The notes: generated by a model not told the origin, from the sequence alone. Counted from the first letter of the stretch, positions 42,860-53,944 are shown. The stretch: 64,000 bases of DNA from Gracilariopsis chorda (GCA_003194525.1 NBIV01000132.1:1-64000), one strand, 5' to 3'. Numbers and translations: made by a program.

Positions 42860-44980
42860 TTACGACGTTCCTAGTAAAGACCATAAATGATCCATGACGT
42901 CTTTTTGCAGACATGCCTGTTTGTATTCGTCCCGCAAAAACTCCTGTCCTCTGCAAAGTGCAGCAATAGAACCAGAAACGACCTCTGTTTCACCTTCATT
43001 AGCCCAAATTGGTGTTCCGCTGTGAACGACCTCTGCACCACAGAACCCATTTAGAGCAGTTGCCGTCCATGTCTCTTCCTCGTCTGATAAGCCCTCCTCC
43101 ACCATCATTTTATGCAAAACTATACAGCAATACATGATGTTTCTCATGTTTGATACATACCATAACCTTGACGGCCTTTGCAAGATATGCCACCGTCCCT
43201 GCAGAACACCAAAAGCGCGCTCCACGTCCTTTCTGCGCCCTTCCTGACAAACGGCAAGGTTCTTCTCCTTTTTGGTTACTGGTTCTTGAACCATGTGAAC
43301 AAAAATGGGGTATTTCGGATACACTCCGTCACATAGAAAATACGGTACGTCCCTTTCTTTTCCGTTCACAGTGTACGAAACCTTTGGCGGGAAGGAACCA
43401 TCCGCGATCTTTGTGGTGCAATGCCCCAAAGGGGAAAAACACCGAAAGGCGTTCGGGATCTTCCTCTCACGAGGTGAACCCAGTTGGGTAGAGCCCTCCC
43501 AGAGGTGTCACGGCGAAGCCGGTTTGTAAGACAAGGGACACCTGTCGCGACTTGCGCAGGGAGGTGAAGGCGAAGAATCGGTATCCGCGTGAGCGGGATG
43601 TGGTCCTCAGTAGAGGTATGTTTCCACGTAAGTGGGGGTGTGTGAGCGGATGCGCACACGAGGGCCGCGGATAGCGGGAGGTGCTACCCTAAAAAGGGGT
43701 AAAAGGGAAGGACGAAGTGGGTCGCGAGAGCGACGAGCAGATACGGCAATGCCGGTGGACAGCACTCCCTATACAGGGCGAAACACCAATATGATTGGAA
43801 CAATTATACTCCCAGTGATGGGTTTCTTTAGATGTGCAAGGGGGTTAGATGTCCCGTGGTTTACGGCGTTTCCCTCCAAGGAGGAGTAGAGTACGCGCGC
43901 AAGCGGCAACAACTTGAGCCAATTCCCCAGGTTGGGGTCCCTTGTTGGGGAAGGTTTACTGGTGCGACGGCAGTGCGCCGTCGCACTAAGTACTAGCTTC
44001 CCAGAAATGGGTGTGAAAATAATAAATAAAATTAACTAAAATACTCCACATTCCGTGGCAACATCCACTACTGTGGCCAACCGCCAATTGACCCAAAACC
44101 GTGTCCCACGTGTCCATACCCACCATTGTGGGGCGTAGTTCGTATACACACTACACAACCGATAATATCGGGAAAGCGTTCAAGTACCCAGAATCCCTCC
44201 CTGAGGGCGTTGCACTTCAATCTTGTTGAGGAGTGGTGAAGTTTCTAAAACATTAAGGTCGTTAGCACTACCCGGTGTACCAAAGAAGGCGTGCCAAATG
44301 TAGAGTTTGTCGTCTGCAATAACTTCCAAAGTGAGAGCCGGCTTTTTTTCCTTTCCTTGATATTGTCCCCTCCACCCAACCGGACAGTTCTTCCATATCC
44401 ACTTGCAACAATCAATGCTTCCAATCATTCCAGGGAACCCCAAACTACGGGTTCTTTGCAATACGTTTTGCAAATCATTTTCTGTTGGACATCGGAGATA
44501 CTGCTTCTTAAACGTTTCTACCACAGCTTTGCAAAAGCGTTTCAAGCAACCCGATGCTGTGGACTCCGCCATTCGAATATACTCAACTACGCTGTCTGTG
44601 GCGATGCCATATGCAAGGAGGCGCAGAGCTGCAGCGACCTTTTGTTCTGCTCGAAATCCCACAGTTCCTGTGCAGTCAATCCTTGTCTGAAAGTACTCGT
44701 ATCTTTGTTGCAGTGTGTTGCACACACTGTAGTATATGCGTTTAGATAATCGAAATCTTCGACGAAAGTGACCGTCGTGATAAACGAGGTTTATGCAGAG
44801 ATAGTTACGGAGTAGCTGGGCATACCCCTGTTCAAGGCTGCGGTCAAGATTGCGACTTCGATTCGCAGTACATCCGCCATGAGTTCGGTTGTCGTCATCG
44901 CTGTCCGAGCTGCTCAAAGCAGATTGTAGCAGCTCGTCCAGTGCTTCATCAAGCTCGTAGTTGATAAGCTCAGACGACAT
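42860..44980 (-). pseudogene. Harbinger DDE transposase, element B, split by an LTR insertion
   Basis: The ATG is at 44978-44980. The N-terminal part carries the helix-turn-helix region and the first two catalytic positions, in IGSIDCCKWIWKNCP and GTPGSANDLNVLETSP. The C-terminal part (42860-43406) carries PYFLCDGVYPKYPIFVHMV and the third, in RRKDVERAFGVLQGRW. The 808-bp LTR and one ATCTT copy (813 bp, divisible by 3) separate them. Without them the two parts join in one frame to give about 435 codons, normal for the family. No other lesion is visible, so the transposase may have been functional when the LTR landed. Confidence 0.92.
43412..44219 (-). repeat. solo LTR of the gypsy family, inside the Harbinger transposase
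   Basis: It starts TGTGGTGCAATG and ends TTGCACTTCA on the plus strand. ATCTT is repeated directly at 43407-43411 and 44220-44224. It is related to the LTR at 7384-8296. A single LTR with one duplication pair indicates recombination between the two LTRs of a full element after insertion. Confidence 0.92.
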
Positions 44981-45134
44981 GAGAGGGTTTGGTGTTGTCC
45001 AGCCGTTGGAGATGAGACCAGGTAGAAGCAAATCAGCAAATAAGCAAAATGCGCACAGCCATTTACTGCTCGCCACGCTGGCTACGTTTTGCTTATTTGC
45101 TCCCGTTTCTTGGGTGCCGTTGGAGATGCTCTAA

Positions 45135-46948
45135 CCTTATCCGCGGAAGGGTTCACCTTTAACCAGCACGTCATCAGAAAACTACTGTATGACACTAATG
45201 GCATGGCTGGCTTCGCACACGTGCACACGAGAACAAGTAGCACACGTACGTCCGACAAAACCAAAAGTTTTGGTCCAAAACCCACCGCCAACGTAGTATT
45301 GTGTGGAAGCTGGTTCAAGTTGAACCAAACATTTCTTCCTTCCAAGTTTCCTATCCGGTATGTGGGGTTAAGCGGTGCGTACTGCTTAGCCCTCTTGCCC
45401 TTGATGGTCGTTTTGACCCATTTCCGCATTCATAGGAGCAAACGGTACAAGCATAATGCAATGCTACTTGATTCGTTTTGGTAGAGAACAATTTCTAGCC
45501 ATACTTGCACTGAAAAAGTGAATAGCCCATGTCCTGCGCAGGATGAATGTGCCAGTGTCTTCTTCTTCTTCTTTATTGTGAGTTCAACATGCCTGATTTC
45601 GGCGTGTTGATAGTGGTTTTTAATGTGAAAAACCTCTCTCTCTTCAGAAAACCGAACAACTTTTGTGGCCACTGGCGGACTATCTCCCCCAACGTCTTAC
45701 CTCTTCTTTCTGCGGGAGCGGGGAGCTCGCGTCTCCAAGATTACATCCGCTTGGCGCAACGTAGCAAAAACTGATCAACATTATTGGTAGCATGTGTGTG
45801 GCAGTCGCATCGTGACGGTTTTCTTTCTGTGTAGGTAGCAAGCGGATGAAGCTTCGACGTGTGCCCTACGTAGATCTGAGACTGCGTAACTTCTGCTTTT
45901 CGAAACGATATGATGTCCTCAAGTTGTTCTGGGACATCAATTATGAAGGATTTGGCTCACGATTCGTGTGTTAGTGTCCTCAACGGAGGCTAACATCCTT
46001 ACGCCAGTGTGTGATATAACAAGGAAATTATATAGGTGTGCGTGTAATCTCTAGCCTTTGCTTGCTCCCTAAGAGTTCCAGGTGCTTACTACAAAACGAA
46101 TTCCCCTGAAAGGAAGCTCACTGACCTAGGTTCCGTCTGGTATACATGTACCACACGAACCGATTGGGTTCTTGCACTTTTTCATCATGTCCTCTTTGAG
46201 CCTGCTTGTTTTGCTTTGCTCTTGTGTTTTACACGTAGTGGTTTATCCAAATCTGTACTCAAGCCTTCAACGAGTGCGAACTCCAGTTTGAACGTTCTTC
46301 ATTATTCAGCCACACGTATTCGTTACCAACGGTACCCACAACCTTCCCTTCAAATTGCAAACCCTGTTGCTCTCAGCGCAGTAGTATAGTCAATGCTAAC
46401 CAGATCCTTCCACCCTTCATCTGGTACCTCGACGATGGAACTACGTTTTTTGTGTTCGAAGCACAGAAATTCCGGATGCTCGATTTGCGCGTTTTTGTTT
46501 TTGTCCGTTCATTATCCCGCTCCACATCGGATCCAGTATTGGGCATTAACATTTCACGAAACACTTCATGAAACTATTCCTCAGGACGAATGCGTGAGAG
46601 TGTACGTGACGAGTCATTAGTTGTTGACGAAAGATAACCCGCTGGTTATCAATTATCCGAAACAAATGTGCTGTGTTTCTGATCTGAAGCTACGAAGTCG
46701 ATATGAGCCGTTGCTCCCTTAAGTATCAACTTCTTGAGCAGAGGTACAACTTTAGCAGCTTTGCTGAAGTCCAAAAGATAGATCGAAGAGGACTTTTTGT
46801 GCTCTTGTACCAAAAGCTTTCCTTTTGGCTACTCTCAAACATTATGTACCGCATTTTGCAGCTGTTCCGTAAAAAGAAATGCGTGACAGTGGCCCGGACC
46901 AATGAGGTGAAAATGTGTTGCAGTTTTCTATCTCTACATGTCGGTGAT
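45135..46948. other. gene-poor stretch
   Basis: Only short frames without domains (for example 45089-45484 plus, 46393-46620 plus). Confidence 0.4.
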
Positions 46949-47036
46949 GGGTCTGTAGCTCAATTGGTAGAGTGCTCCCTTAGCATGGGAGAGGTACCGG
47001 GATCGAAGGCTATGTACGATACGCCCGGCAGATCCA
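46949..47036 (+). tRNA. tRNA-Ala (anticodon AGC) with a T-loop intron
   Basis: All arms fold. The acceptor is GGGTCTG with CAGATCC plus discriminator A. The D-arm is GCTC...GAGT with AATTGGTA. The anticodon arm is CTCCC TTAGCAT GGGAG, giving AGC (alanine). The variable loop is AGGTA and the T-stem is CCGGG/CCCGG. The T-loop holds 22 nt instead of 7. ATCG (47002-47005) pairs with CGAT (47017-47020), flanked by 3-nt bulges AAG and ACG, a bulge-helix-bulge-like substrate. Cutting in the bulges removes 47008-47022 (15 nt) and leaves a 73-nt tRNA with T-loop ATCGAAG. No anticodon-loop intron is present. A TTTTT terminator is at 47050-47054. Loop position 54 is A, unusual outside initiator tRNAs. 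Confidence 0.85.
47008..47022 (+). other. predicted 15-nt T-loop intron of tRNA-Ala
   Basis: Placed between mature positions 59 and 60 by the bulge positions of the fold. The intron would read GGCTATGTACGATAC. The splice register is inferred; other registers also give a 7-nt loop. Confidence 0.6.
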
Positions 47037-47049
47037 CGGACGCGACTTA

Positions 47050-47054
47050 TTTTT
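47050..47054 (+). terminator. RNA polymerase III terminator
   Basis: TTTTT 14 nt after the tRNA 3' end. Confidence 0.7.
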
Positions 47055-47593
47055 CTTCTTTGCCAAAAACTGCTCCTATCTCTTGCAATAATGTAAATGC
47101 CTTTTTTTGCTAGGCGCATGAACGCACTGTTGGCATCGACGGCTACGATCTTGGATTTCGAGCACCTTGATGAAGAACGCCAGAGGCACTTGACCCCAGC
47201 ATGCACCCTTGGCAGAATGTGAGCAGGAGATACAATACATAGGAACTTCGCGGTGTGGCGAACGTCAAGATAAGCTCTTCCAGTTCCATACTCTTTTCAC
47301 AAAATCCAGAAGAGCACGGGACCGACCAGGGATCTGTCTCGTCTGGAGAATCTAATGGAAGAATGGCATGAGTACCCAAGATTCTTGATTCGGAAACTAC
47401 GAACCCTGGCAGTATCGACTAGAACTGCATTCATTATACATACTCCTCAAAACCTAAGGATCAATACATGAATCACAACTCGTTGAAGTATGCTATATTC
47501 ATAGTTACAATGATTTATAGTGTTTCAGGCCAAATTACACATACAGGAGCGATACAAATGCGCAGAACATCGCTACAGGGGTTACAATCGACT

Positions 47594-49606
47594 CTAAGAA
47601 GATGCAGTTGTCGTAGAAACACTACTATCGTCACTATCTTTTCTTTCGACATACGCAGGATGCACTGACCCTTCAAGCGCATTCCCATCTCGACGGAACG
47701 GAGGACCTTGGCGTCCATCACCATCCTCAGGATATATTGGGCCTTCCCGCATACGACCGTCTCTTAAGATGGTCATATGCACCCTTAGGCAAGGAAGCCC
47801 TGGATCCCCACGCCCATTTAAATGTAGAGGGAGCAAACCTTCTTGACGCCTATTCAAGTCTCGACTTCGATACTCGTCCTGGTCGTCCGTGCTTGGCCCT
47901 ATTCGATTCAATGTCCACTTGATGACCACAACGGTCAGGAATAAAAAACCCGTACAGAAAGCAATGATGAAGAAAAGCTGCAGCTTTTGAAAAGGTAAAG
48001 AAGTTGCGAGTTCAGCTGAGCAGCTCCCTGTTGTGCTGTAAAACTCCTCCAGACTTGGGACAGTGGCCGCGTCGGTGATTTTAAGCGTTGCGAGACTCAT
48101 CACTTCCGTGTGCATAGAGTCTTTAGGGAGTACCATGGCCAGGCCGCCGGTGTAAATCGGGTTTCCGTTTGACAAAATAGTTCCACAATACTTTCTGTGA
48201 ATGGTGGAGTGTACGGTCGATTCCAGCAGTATTCCAAACCGACAGGTGCGATTTTCAACTCCCTGGAAGACCTCCTCATATGATGTCATAAGATGCGGAC
48301 TTCTTCCCTTGTGACAAGGTCTTCTTGACGATTGAACAGAACACGACACACAGATTGATTAGTTTCAATGGATGCACTACAAACGCATGTGCCGTGAATA
48401 AGATGACGTACTCTTTTGCAAGCACTTCAGTCCAGTAGGTATCGAATGAACCACCGCGTGGCAGGCAAACGTCTTTGGGATCTATGCGACAGGTCTGAAA
48501 GTCCTTCCCCGACTGGAACTCGGAGGTGACAGTTTCTTGAACGATAGAAGCACTAAAAAGCAAAAACAAAAAGGAATAAACGAACTTGTTGTTGTCAGCT
48601 GTTCAGCATGGCTTGGAAGAAACGCAAGTAAAAACAAGCAACTTACGTCATGCTTGCTTCATAGGCAAGGATCAAGAAGAGTCCGCATATGGTGACAACA
48701 GTTTTCAATATCCAGAGAAACGTGTTATTCGGTCGACTGAAATCCTCAGGTTCCGGCATAAGAATCATCCGAGAAACTGCTCAAAGAATAGTGGATACCG
48801 AGCGGTCAGCATGCTTCATGGGGAATGGAAGGATTTATTGCAAATACGTACATATTCGCTGTATCGAAATGCGGAGCCGATAAAAGAATGGGTGGTTGTA
48901 AAGAAAGTGCGCTATTCTGCGGATGGGAGTCACTGTAGGTTCAAGCGGTTGGTACCGAGCATGATCACCGAATGCGGAAAACATCCGGATCGTCGCAAAA
49001 AGAAGGACCAGCCCGAAGATACAGAGCCAGCCGCGGCTGTCAAAAGTCGTGATGAAGAACGGAGATCGCCCTGAAACCTTTGAGTCTGAAATATGGAAGA
49101 TCACTTGATAACTGTCGTACACAAATGGGGGTAGAAAATCCACACGACCAAAGCGTTTGGAGTTCGTAAACCAACCACCTATCCCAATGTCACACTTGCA
49201 GTGCGGATCGTCCTTGATAGTTCCATTCTCCGAACACCGTTCCATCATTGTGATGAAGTTGTTAAACCCAGTGGTGCTTCCATCAGAGTATCGTTGCACG
49301 GATGAGCAAGTCCAATTCAAGAAGCCTTGCATTTGGTTGAGATAGTTTGCGATAATCCCGTCGATGCCGAGCTGCAGAACAGAAGAGCTTGTGAGTTTGT
49401 GGGCGATATTGTCCAGATAGGGGAGAGAAACTTACGTTAGCGTAATTTCGGTCGTTCAGAAACGCTATGGGTGGTTCGTAGACGATACAACAGCGGAGCT
49501 TTGCTCCGGCGAGAACACCACGGGCGTTGAAGCGTGCGGCCTCGGCGCACAGTGTATAACTTATCAGAATGTGAGCGAACACGAGTGTTATGCCACGGGA
49601 ATACAT
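47594..49606 (-). CDS. ionotropic glutamate-receptor-like ligand-gated channel, five exons
   Basis: Inferred exons in coding order are 49606-49436, 49371-48852, 48776-48647, 48552-48412 and 48320-47594 (562 aa). The introns begin GTAAGT, GTACGT, GTAAGT and GTACGT and end in AG, and every join keeps the frame. A signal peptide is followed at once by the S1 ligand-binding lobe (LRCCIVYEPPIAF, then NSKRFGRVDFLPPF). M1 is about 171-188, a short pore region lies near 220-250, M3 is LWILKTVVTICGLFLILAYE with ASMTASI (the SYTANLAAF position), the S2 lobe includes PIYTGGLAMVLPKDS and Cys pairs, and M4 is about 437-455. The cytosolic tail is Arg/Pro/Ser-rich. No amino-terminal domain is present. It probably passes cations at a membrane in response to an amino-acid-like ligand. 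Confidence 0.85.
48318..48326 (-). other. tandem splice acceptor (AAGAAG) of the last channel exon
   Basis: The fourth intron ends CAAGAAG. Both AGs keep the frame, giving one optional Arg at the start of exon 5 (exon start 48323 or 48320). Confidence 0.5.
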
Positions 49607-50841
49607 TGTGGCGAAAACAGTGGACTCGTGCTCCAAGACTGAGCAAAGCGTTAGCCGGGTGGAAATCGGGATGAGACGAAGTATATTGGGAACCGGCCTA
49701 TGCTAATCTGTACTTACTGGCGCAGAGAGGGGGAGGGGAGGCTCATAGGGCTGACGCATGTTCAACGCTCCAACTGGACGGCACCATTCTGTTTGAAGAT
49801 GTGAAAATGCTTCGCAGTGAATGGCATCACGGTACTTGGGGAGAGGTATGTGTGGTGCAACCTTGGTTATCACCATTACGACCGCGGATAATGGACAGAA
49901 AGATGAAGACACCCTGTGATACAAAGTGTCCACTTGCTAGCTGGCAACCAAGCACTTAATGCGACAAAGGAGCTGTCCCTATTCTTGAGCAGGACGGGCT
50001 GGAATGCAAACTTGGCTTGGAACAAGCTGTTTTACTTGCGAAAAGATGTAGATCATCCCTGTTGGCAGCTCTGAAATTCAGAGCTACCAACAGGGATGAT
50101 CCTCAGAGTCTGAATATAGATAAAGGCTCATCGGGGGTATCGTTTGTCTCGTTTCTGGAGAAGCCTTTGAAGATGCTCCTTAGCTCTGAAGCCACAGGCC
50201 AACAATGATGCGGTGCTGTAACAAACGTGTCCCTCAAACATTGTTAGCGTTTGTCAGCCTGTGCTACACCTACAGGATAGGGCCTGCAACGGCATGGGAA
50301 TTGTCCTTATATCATTCATGTGTCATAGCTCAGAATTTGGGACGTACGCGTAGACACTCGGACTAAAGGGTTAGCCTTCTACTATTGAGAGTTATCGCTC
50401 TAGGCACTTGTTGCGAGTGAGCGATGATCGAAAGCCCACTGCTAATCCCACGAGGAACGTACTCTAAGCCAATGGGTAGCTCTGGAGTTCCAAGGAACAA
50501 ACTAGAAATGTTCCCGAGCTGTCAGTCTGCAACCGTATTTCAACTGATTTGGCAACATGCTCACCGCTCAGTGGAAACTGAGAGAATCTGTTTAGAGCCG
50601 GCAGCAAACAAAAAAAGGAACGCAACAGTAGAACGTACTAACTCCTTCTCTGTTGCCGAGATAACGTATGAGGGCTGCCAAGCTTCTGGAAACCAATGTC
50701 TAAAGATCGCACGATCGGCAATCCACGACGTTGAAACCTCCAGAAAGCCTTGTGGTCACATTCGCCATCCACAACGGCATCGTGGCACGCTGCAAAGAGT
50801 CTAAGAGACCAGAACACGGCGCTTAATATCATTTCCATCAG
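49607..50841. other. intergenic stretch with a hairpin
   Basis: No supported gene. It holds the inverted repeat at 50051-50101 and an AAAGGGTTAG motif at about 50365. Confidence 0.4.
50051..50101. repeat. 25-bp inverted repeat with a 1-nt loop
   Basis: The left arm GATCATCCCTGTTGGCAGCT(CTGAA) pairs with its complement with one mismatch. Confidence 0.75.
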
Positions 50842-50848
50842 TATATAA
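50842..50848 (+). promoter_or_regulatory. TATA box
   Basis: TATATAA 92 bp upstream of the ATG at 50940. Confidence 0.6.
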
Positions 50849-50939
50849 GAACCCCACCGCCCTTCAAACTCGTCCTCCTTCTACAAGCCGCTTCTCCACT
50901 ACCTCCGAACTCAGACAGGTTCTTCATCAAAACACTACA

Positions 50940-51554
50940 ATGGATTTCCCACCTTTCACATTCACGTTCACCCAGAACGAGAAGAAAGAAGTCGAAGACG
51001 CCCTCGACGGTGTCATCAAAGCTTCCACGGAAGCCAAGCAATCCCATTCTCTACAAATAAACTCGAACAATAACACACACAATCGCACAGAGCAGAACGC
51101 CTCCGATTCCGCAGAGCTGAAAGCCGCTATCGACGCTGCTATCAAAGCTTCTATAAAATACGAGCAATCTCAAGCTCAGAAACTGAACACGGACAGTGAC
51201 ACAAACGTCCTCAACGAACAGGACGCCCCTGATTGTGCAGAGCTCAGAGCAGCTATCGATGCTCTGAAAGCCGGCAAATCGGGAGCTAATGAATTGGACA
51301 CAAACAGCAACAGAGATGACCCCTCCGAACAGAACGAATCCCAGTTCGTGGGAGAATCAGATGATTCTCTAGACGAGACTGAGCGAAACCAGCATGGAGC
51401 TCTTTCGAAGGGCGCTCAAAGTGCATTCCCCAGCGCTGAAAAGTCATTGTCGATTCGAAAGTGGATTGTGCGTGTAGGCCCAAAGACCAGGCTTAGAGTT
51501 TCTGTCCGTACCAAAGTGAAGGTTCAGCGTATTGGACAGAATCTGCAACCGTGA
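50940..51554 (+). CDS. acidic Asn/Ser/Glu-rich repeat protein, function unknown
   Basis: This is a 204-aa single-exon frame with a good TATA box. Residues about 17-138 are three diverged units of roughly 40 residues. Each has a helical half (KEVEDALDGVIKAST, ELKAAIDAAIKASIK, ELRAAIDALKAGKS) and a polar half ending in (S/T)EQN or NEQD. The last 30 residues are basic (RVGPKTRLRVSVRTKVKVQR). There is no signal peptide and no known domain. The repeat plus basic tail could mean a nucleic-acid- or protein-binding adaptor; that is only a guess. Confidence 0.6.
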   Translation: MDFPPFTFTFTQNEKKEVEDALDGVIKASTEAKQSHSLQINSNNNTHNRTEQNASDSAELKAAIDAAIKASIKYEQSQAQKLNTDSDTNVLNEQDAPDCAELRAAIDALKAGKSGANELDTNSNRDDPSEQNESQFVGESDDSLDETERNQHGALSKGAQSAFPSAEKSLSIRKWIVRVGPKTRLRVSVRTKVKVQRIGQNLQP

Positions 51555-51876
51555 GAAGAAAGGCTGATTCTCCTGTTTTGGGCCAATTGTAGGTGCCGGC
51601 TAATGTTCACTTGTGCACGATATTGACGATATCATTCCTACGGAACCACTGAGCAAATCCGGTGCCCTTATGCTGGTTGTCTGTTAGAAAACATGGATCT
51701 GTTACACGAGGTTAGACTATGAGGTAGATAAAAGAGTTAACCCTTTTCTTGAGGACGACGAAGGTAGATATCTGGTTTGAAGTCGACATGAATGTCAGAG
51801 ACTCGTGCTTACAGCAGGAATGCACAGGAAACATTGTCTTTAATCTGTACCCCTCTAGAGAAAATTCAAAAAATAA

Positions 51877-51911
51877 AACCAATCCGGAATGGATTCCATT
51901 CCCGATTGGTT
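51877..51911. repeat. 17-bp inverted repeat with a 1-nt loop
   Basis: AACCAATCCGGAATGGA pairs with TCCATTCCCGATTGGTT with one mismatch. Confidence 0.65.
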
Positions 51912-52084
51912 CAATTCAATGGAACCCCAGACCTCTGTAACGGCTGCGTTTAGTAATTAACGAAGGGTAGACCCGTAAGTAGAGTTATCGAACAATGCCT
52001 GATGTCTCCCCGACTCGAGATGCGGTAGAACGCTATCGAAGCTACTGTATGGAGATTTGCCAGAAATGACCCCTGAGGAACCGC

Positions 52085-52140
52085 AATGCCGGCCCATAAC
52101 GGTGTATGACTCACTATTTTGCTACATGAAGTAGTCACCA
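52085..52140. mobile_element. fragment related to the hAT MITE at 57453-57636
   Basis: GACTCACTATTTTGCTACAT and the following GAAGTAGTCA match the subterminal part of that MITE (GACTAACTATTTTGCCACAT and GAAGTAGTCA on its minus strand). The CAGGGGCG terminus is not preserved. Confidence 0.5.
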
Positions 52141-53936
52141 GTCAACACTTCTCCCAAGGTGCTAGTCAAAAGCCTTCAATAGTAATCAAAACATAGGGCG
52201 GTTACTACTTTCTTTTTGTCATAGTCAGTCATAGTCCCCATTATGGAAATATAGTCAGTCAGAAATGCCTCCCTGGGCATTTCTGAGAGTGCAGAGGAGT
52301 TCCCGAAGATAGCAACTACATCACAACTTTAAGGAACTATGATATTGTACCCTTGTGAAGGATCGTCGTTATCAAGTACACTACTCTGTCACTGTGGGAC
52401 TCCACGTCTTTTGCGCTTGGGCGGACTTTCTTATGCGTTTCTTTAGCCCTCTGCCCGTCATATCAAAAGTTTAACAAGGCTCGGGAGGTCCGGCACTACA
52501 TGGAAAGCTGCAGGAAACTATGCTCACCTGCAGCTATGCAGCAATTCACTGTTTGCAGTTAGCAGCGTACTGCATACACTGTCGGGAGCAACAGACAGTG
52601 TAGAGGTTTCTGGTTTTACACCAGCGCGGCCGGGCTGTATATACAAACGCCGGCGTGGTCTGAGTCCTGTTGGACTGGAGAGCCCACAAGGATCAGAAGC
52701 TCCACCATGATCTTCCTTTATTGCTTTGCTTTGCCACTGTTTTCTCTCTTTGGCCCTTTTCTTATTCCTCTTCTTTCCTCTGGCGTCCCTGCCAGTGGAA
52801 TCTAGCAAAGTGAATCAGAAACTATCACACGTTGCCATTCAAAGTACTGCCATCAGTTCTGAAGGGCCCCATTCCTGGTGCGGTGGTTCATGGTACAACG
52901 CGGACTTAGCACTCCGCTTTGAGAAATAACAACTGGAACCGCGGCACAAACCCTCCACGTAGCTGACTAGGCATCTGGGAACTATGATTTTTCTCAAGGG
53001 TATTGGATGCTCATATAGCCTTCATGCATGTCTTGGACGATTCTTTAGTTCGTTGCTTTTGCTCCAGACGGCTGATCAAACCTCGCTCAAACGTTGCGAA
53101 ATTATCATTTTACCGTGCTTACGTCCTATGCCCTAAGTCCGGAATTCCCTATTGAATTCTCCGCCACATGGTAACCTGCTCCTTTTTCTTCATCCTCCAC
53201 TCTGGCGTCTGCCCTTTCAACGTATCATCAAGATTCACTACGGGTTGATTGTAGAACATGTGGAACTGCAATTCTTATACATTTATCTCTTTCACATTAA
53301 CATTCGTAGTTCGTTGTCACGCTCCCTATGGACAACGCATTACAGACGTTTTCATTTGGCTTTAGTGTTTCAAGGTACGAAGAAATATACTTTTCTAATA
53401 ATAGAGTGAAAATGTAAAAAGATGCATGTGGTCGTATAGACAACCAGCACAAGAGCGCCGAATGTGCTCAATTGTTTTATACATTGAGTGCACGACAGAG
53501 TTTTGCCAACAAGACCGTTCATCACTGCAGGATGGTGCCAAGATGAGAGTGCAGGTCCCATTATTTGTCTTTCTGGTTCTTTTTTGCGATCAACCGGTGG
53601 CCCCTATGTTCAAAACACTCTCATCATCTCCATCGCCATAGACCCATCTCCTTATACCTGAATAAGTGCCCAGAGACGACAAATCAGAACAGTTTAAAAA
53701 GAGATGCGAACAGTTTCTACGTTATATTGTATTATAACCATGAACCACCACGGCATTGGATGAGTTTTCGCAGGACAGACAACAAACGGGAGGATATAAG
53801 TTTGGTTTTGATTCCAGTTTCTAAATGAGTCACTCTGTTAACTCAAATAGAGAAATTGTCACTGATGATGGCGTTAGACTAGTACTTTTTCATAGATTAT
53901 TCTCAAATAGAGATACCTGTAACCCAAACAAACCAC

Positions 53937-53944
53937 TATATATA
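53937..53944 (+). promoter_or_regulatory. TATA box of the zinc-finger gene
   Basis: TATATATA about 128 bp upstream of the ATG at 54072. Confidence 0.45.

Larger units (their letters stand above)
41399..45131. mobile_element. PIF/Harbinger DNA transposon B with TAA target duplications and a nested LTR
   Basis: The left end is GAGCATCTCCAACGGGCAGG and the right end, reverse-complemented, starts GAGCATCTCCAACGGCACCC. TAA flanks both ends (41396-41398 and 45132-45134). ORF1 on the plus strand and the transposase on the minus strand lie tail to tail. A solo LTR of 808 bp plus its 5-bp duplication is inserted in the transposase. Without that insertion the element is about 2.9 kb, nearly the size of element A. 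Confidence 0.93.
51555..53936. other. gene-poor stretch with MITE remnants
   Basis: Holds hairpins at 51877-51911 (17-nt arms) and 52260-52284, and a hAT-MITE-like end at 52085-52140. A short frame at 52708-52929 has a hydrophobic, signal-like start but no convincing continuation. Confidence 0.4.
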
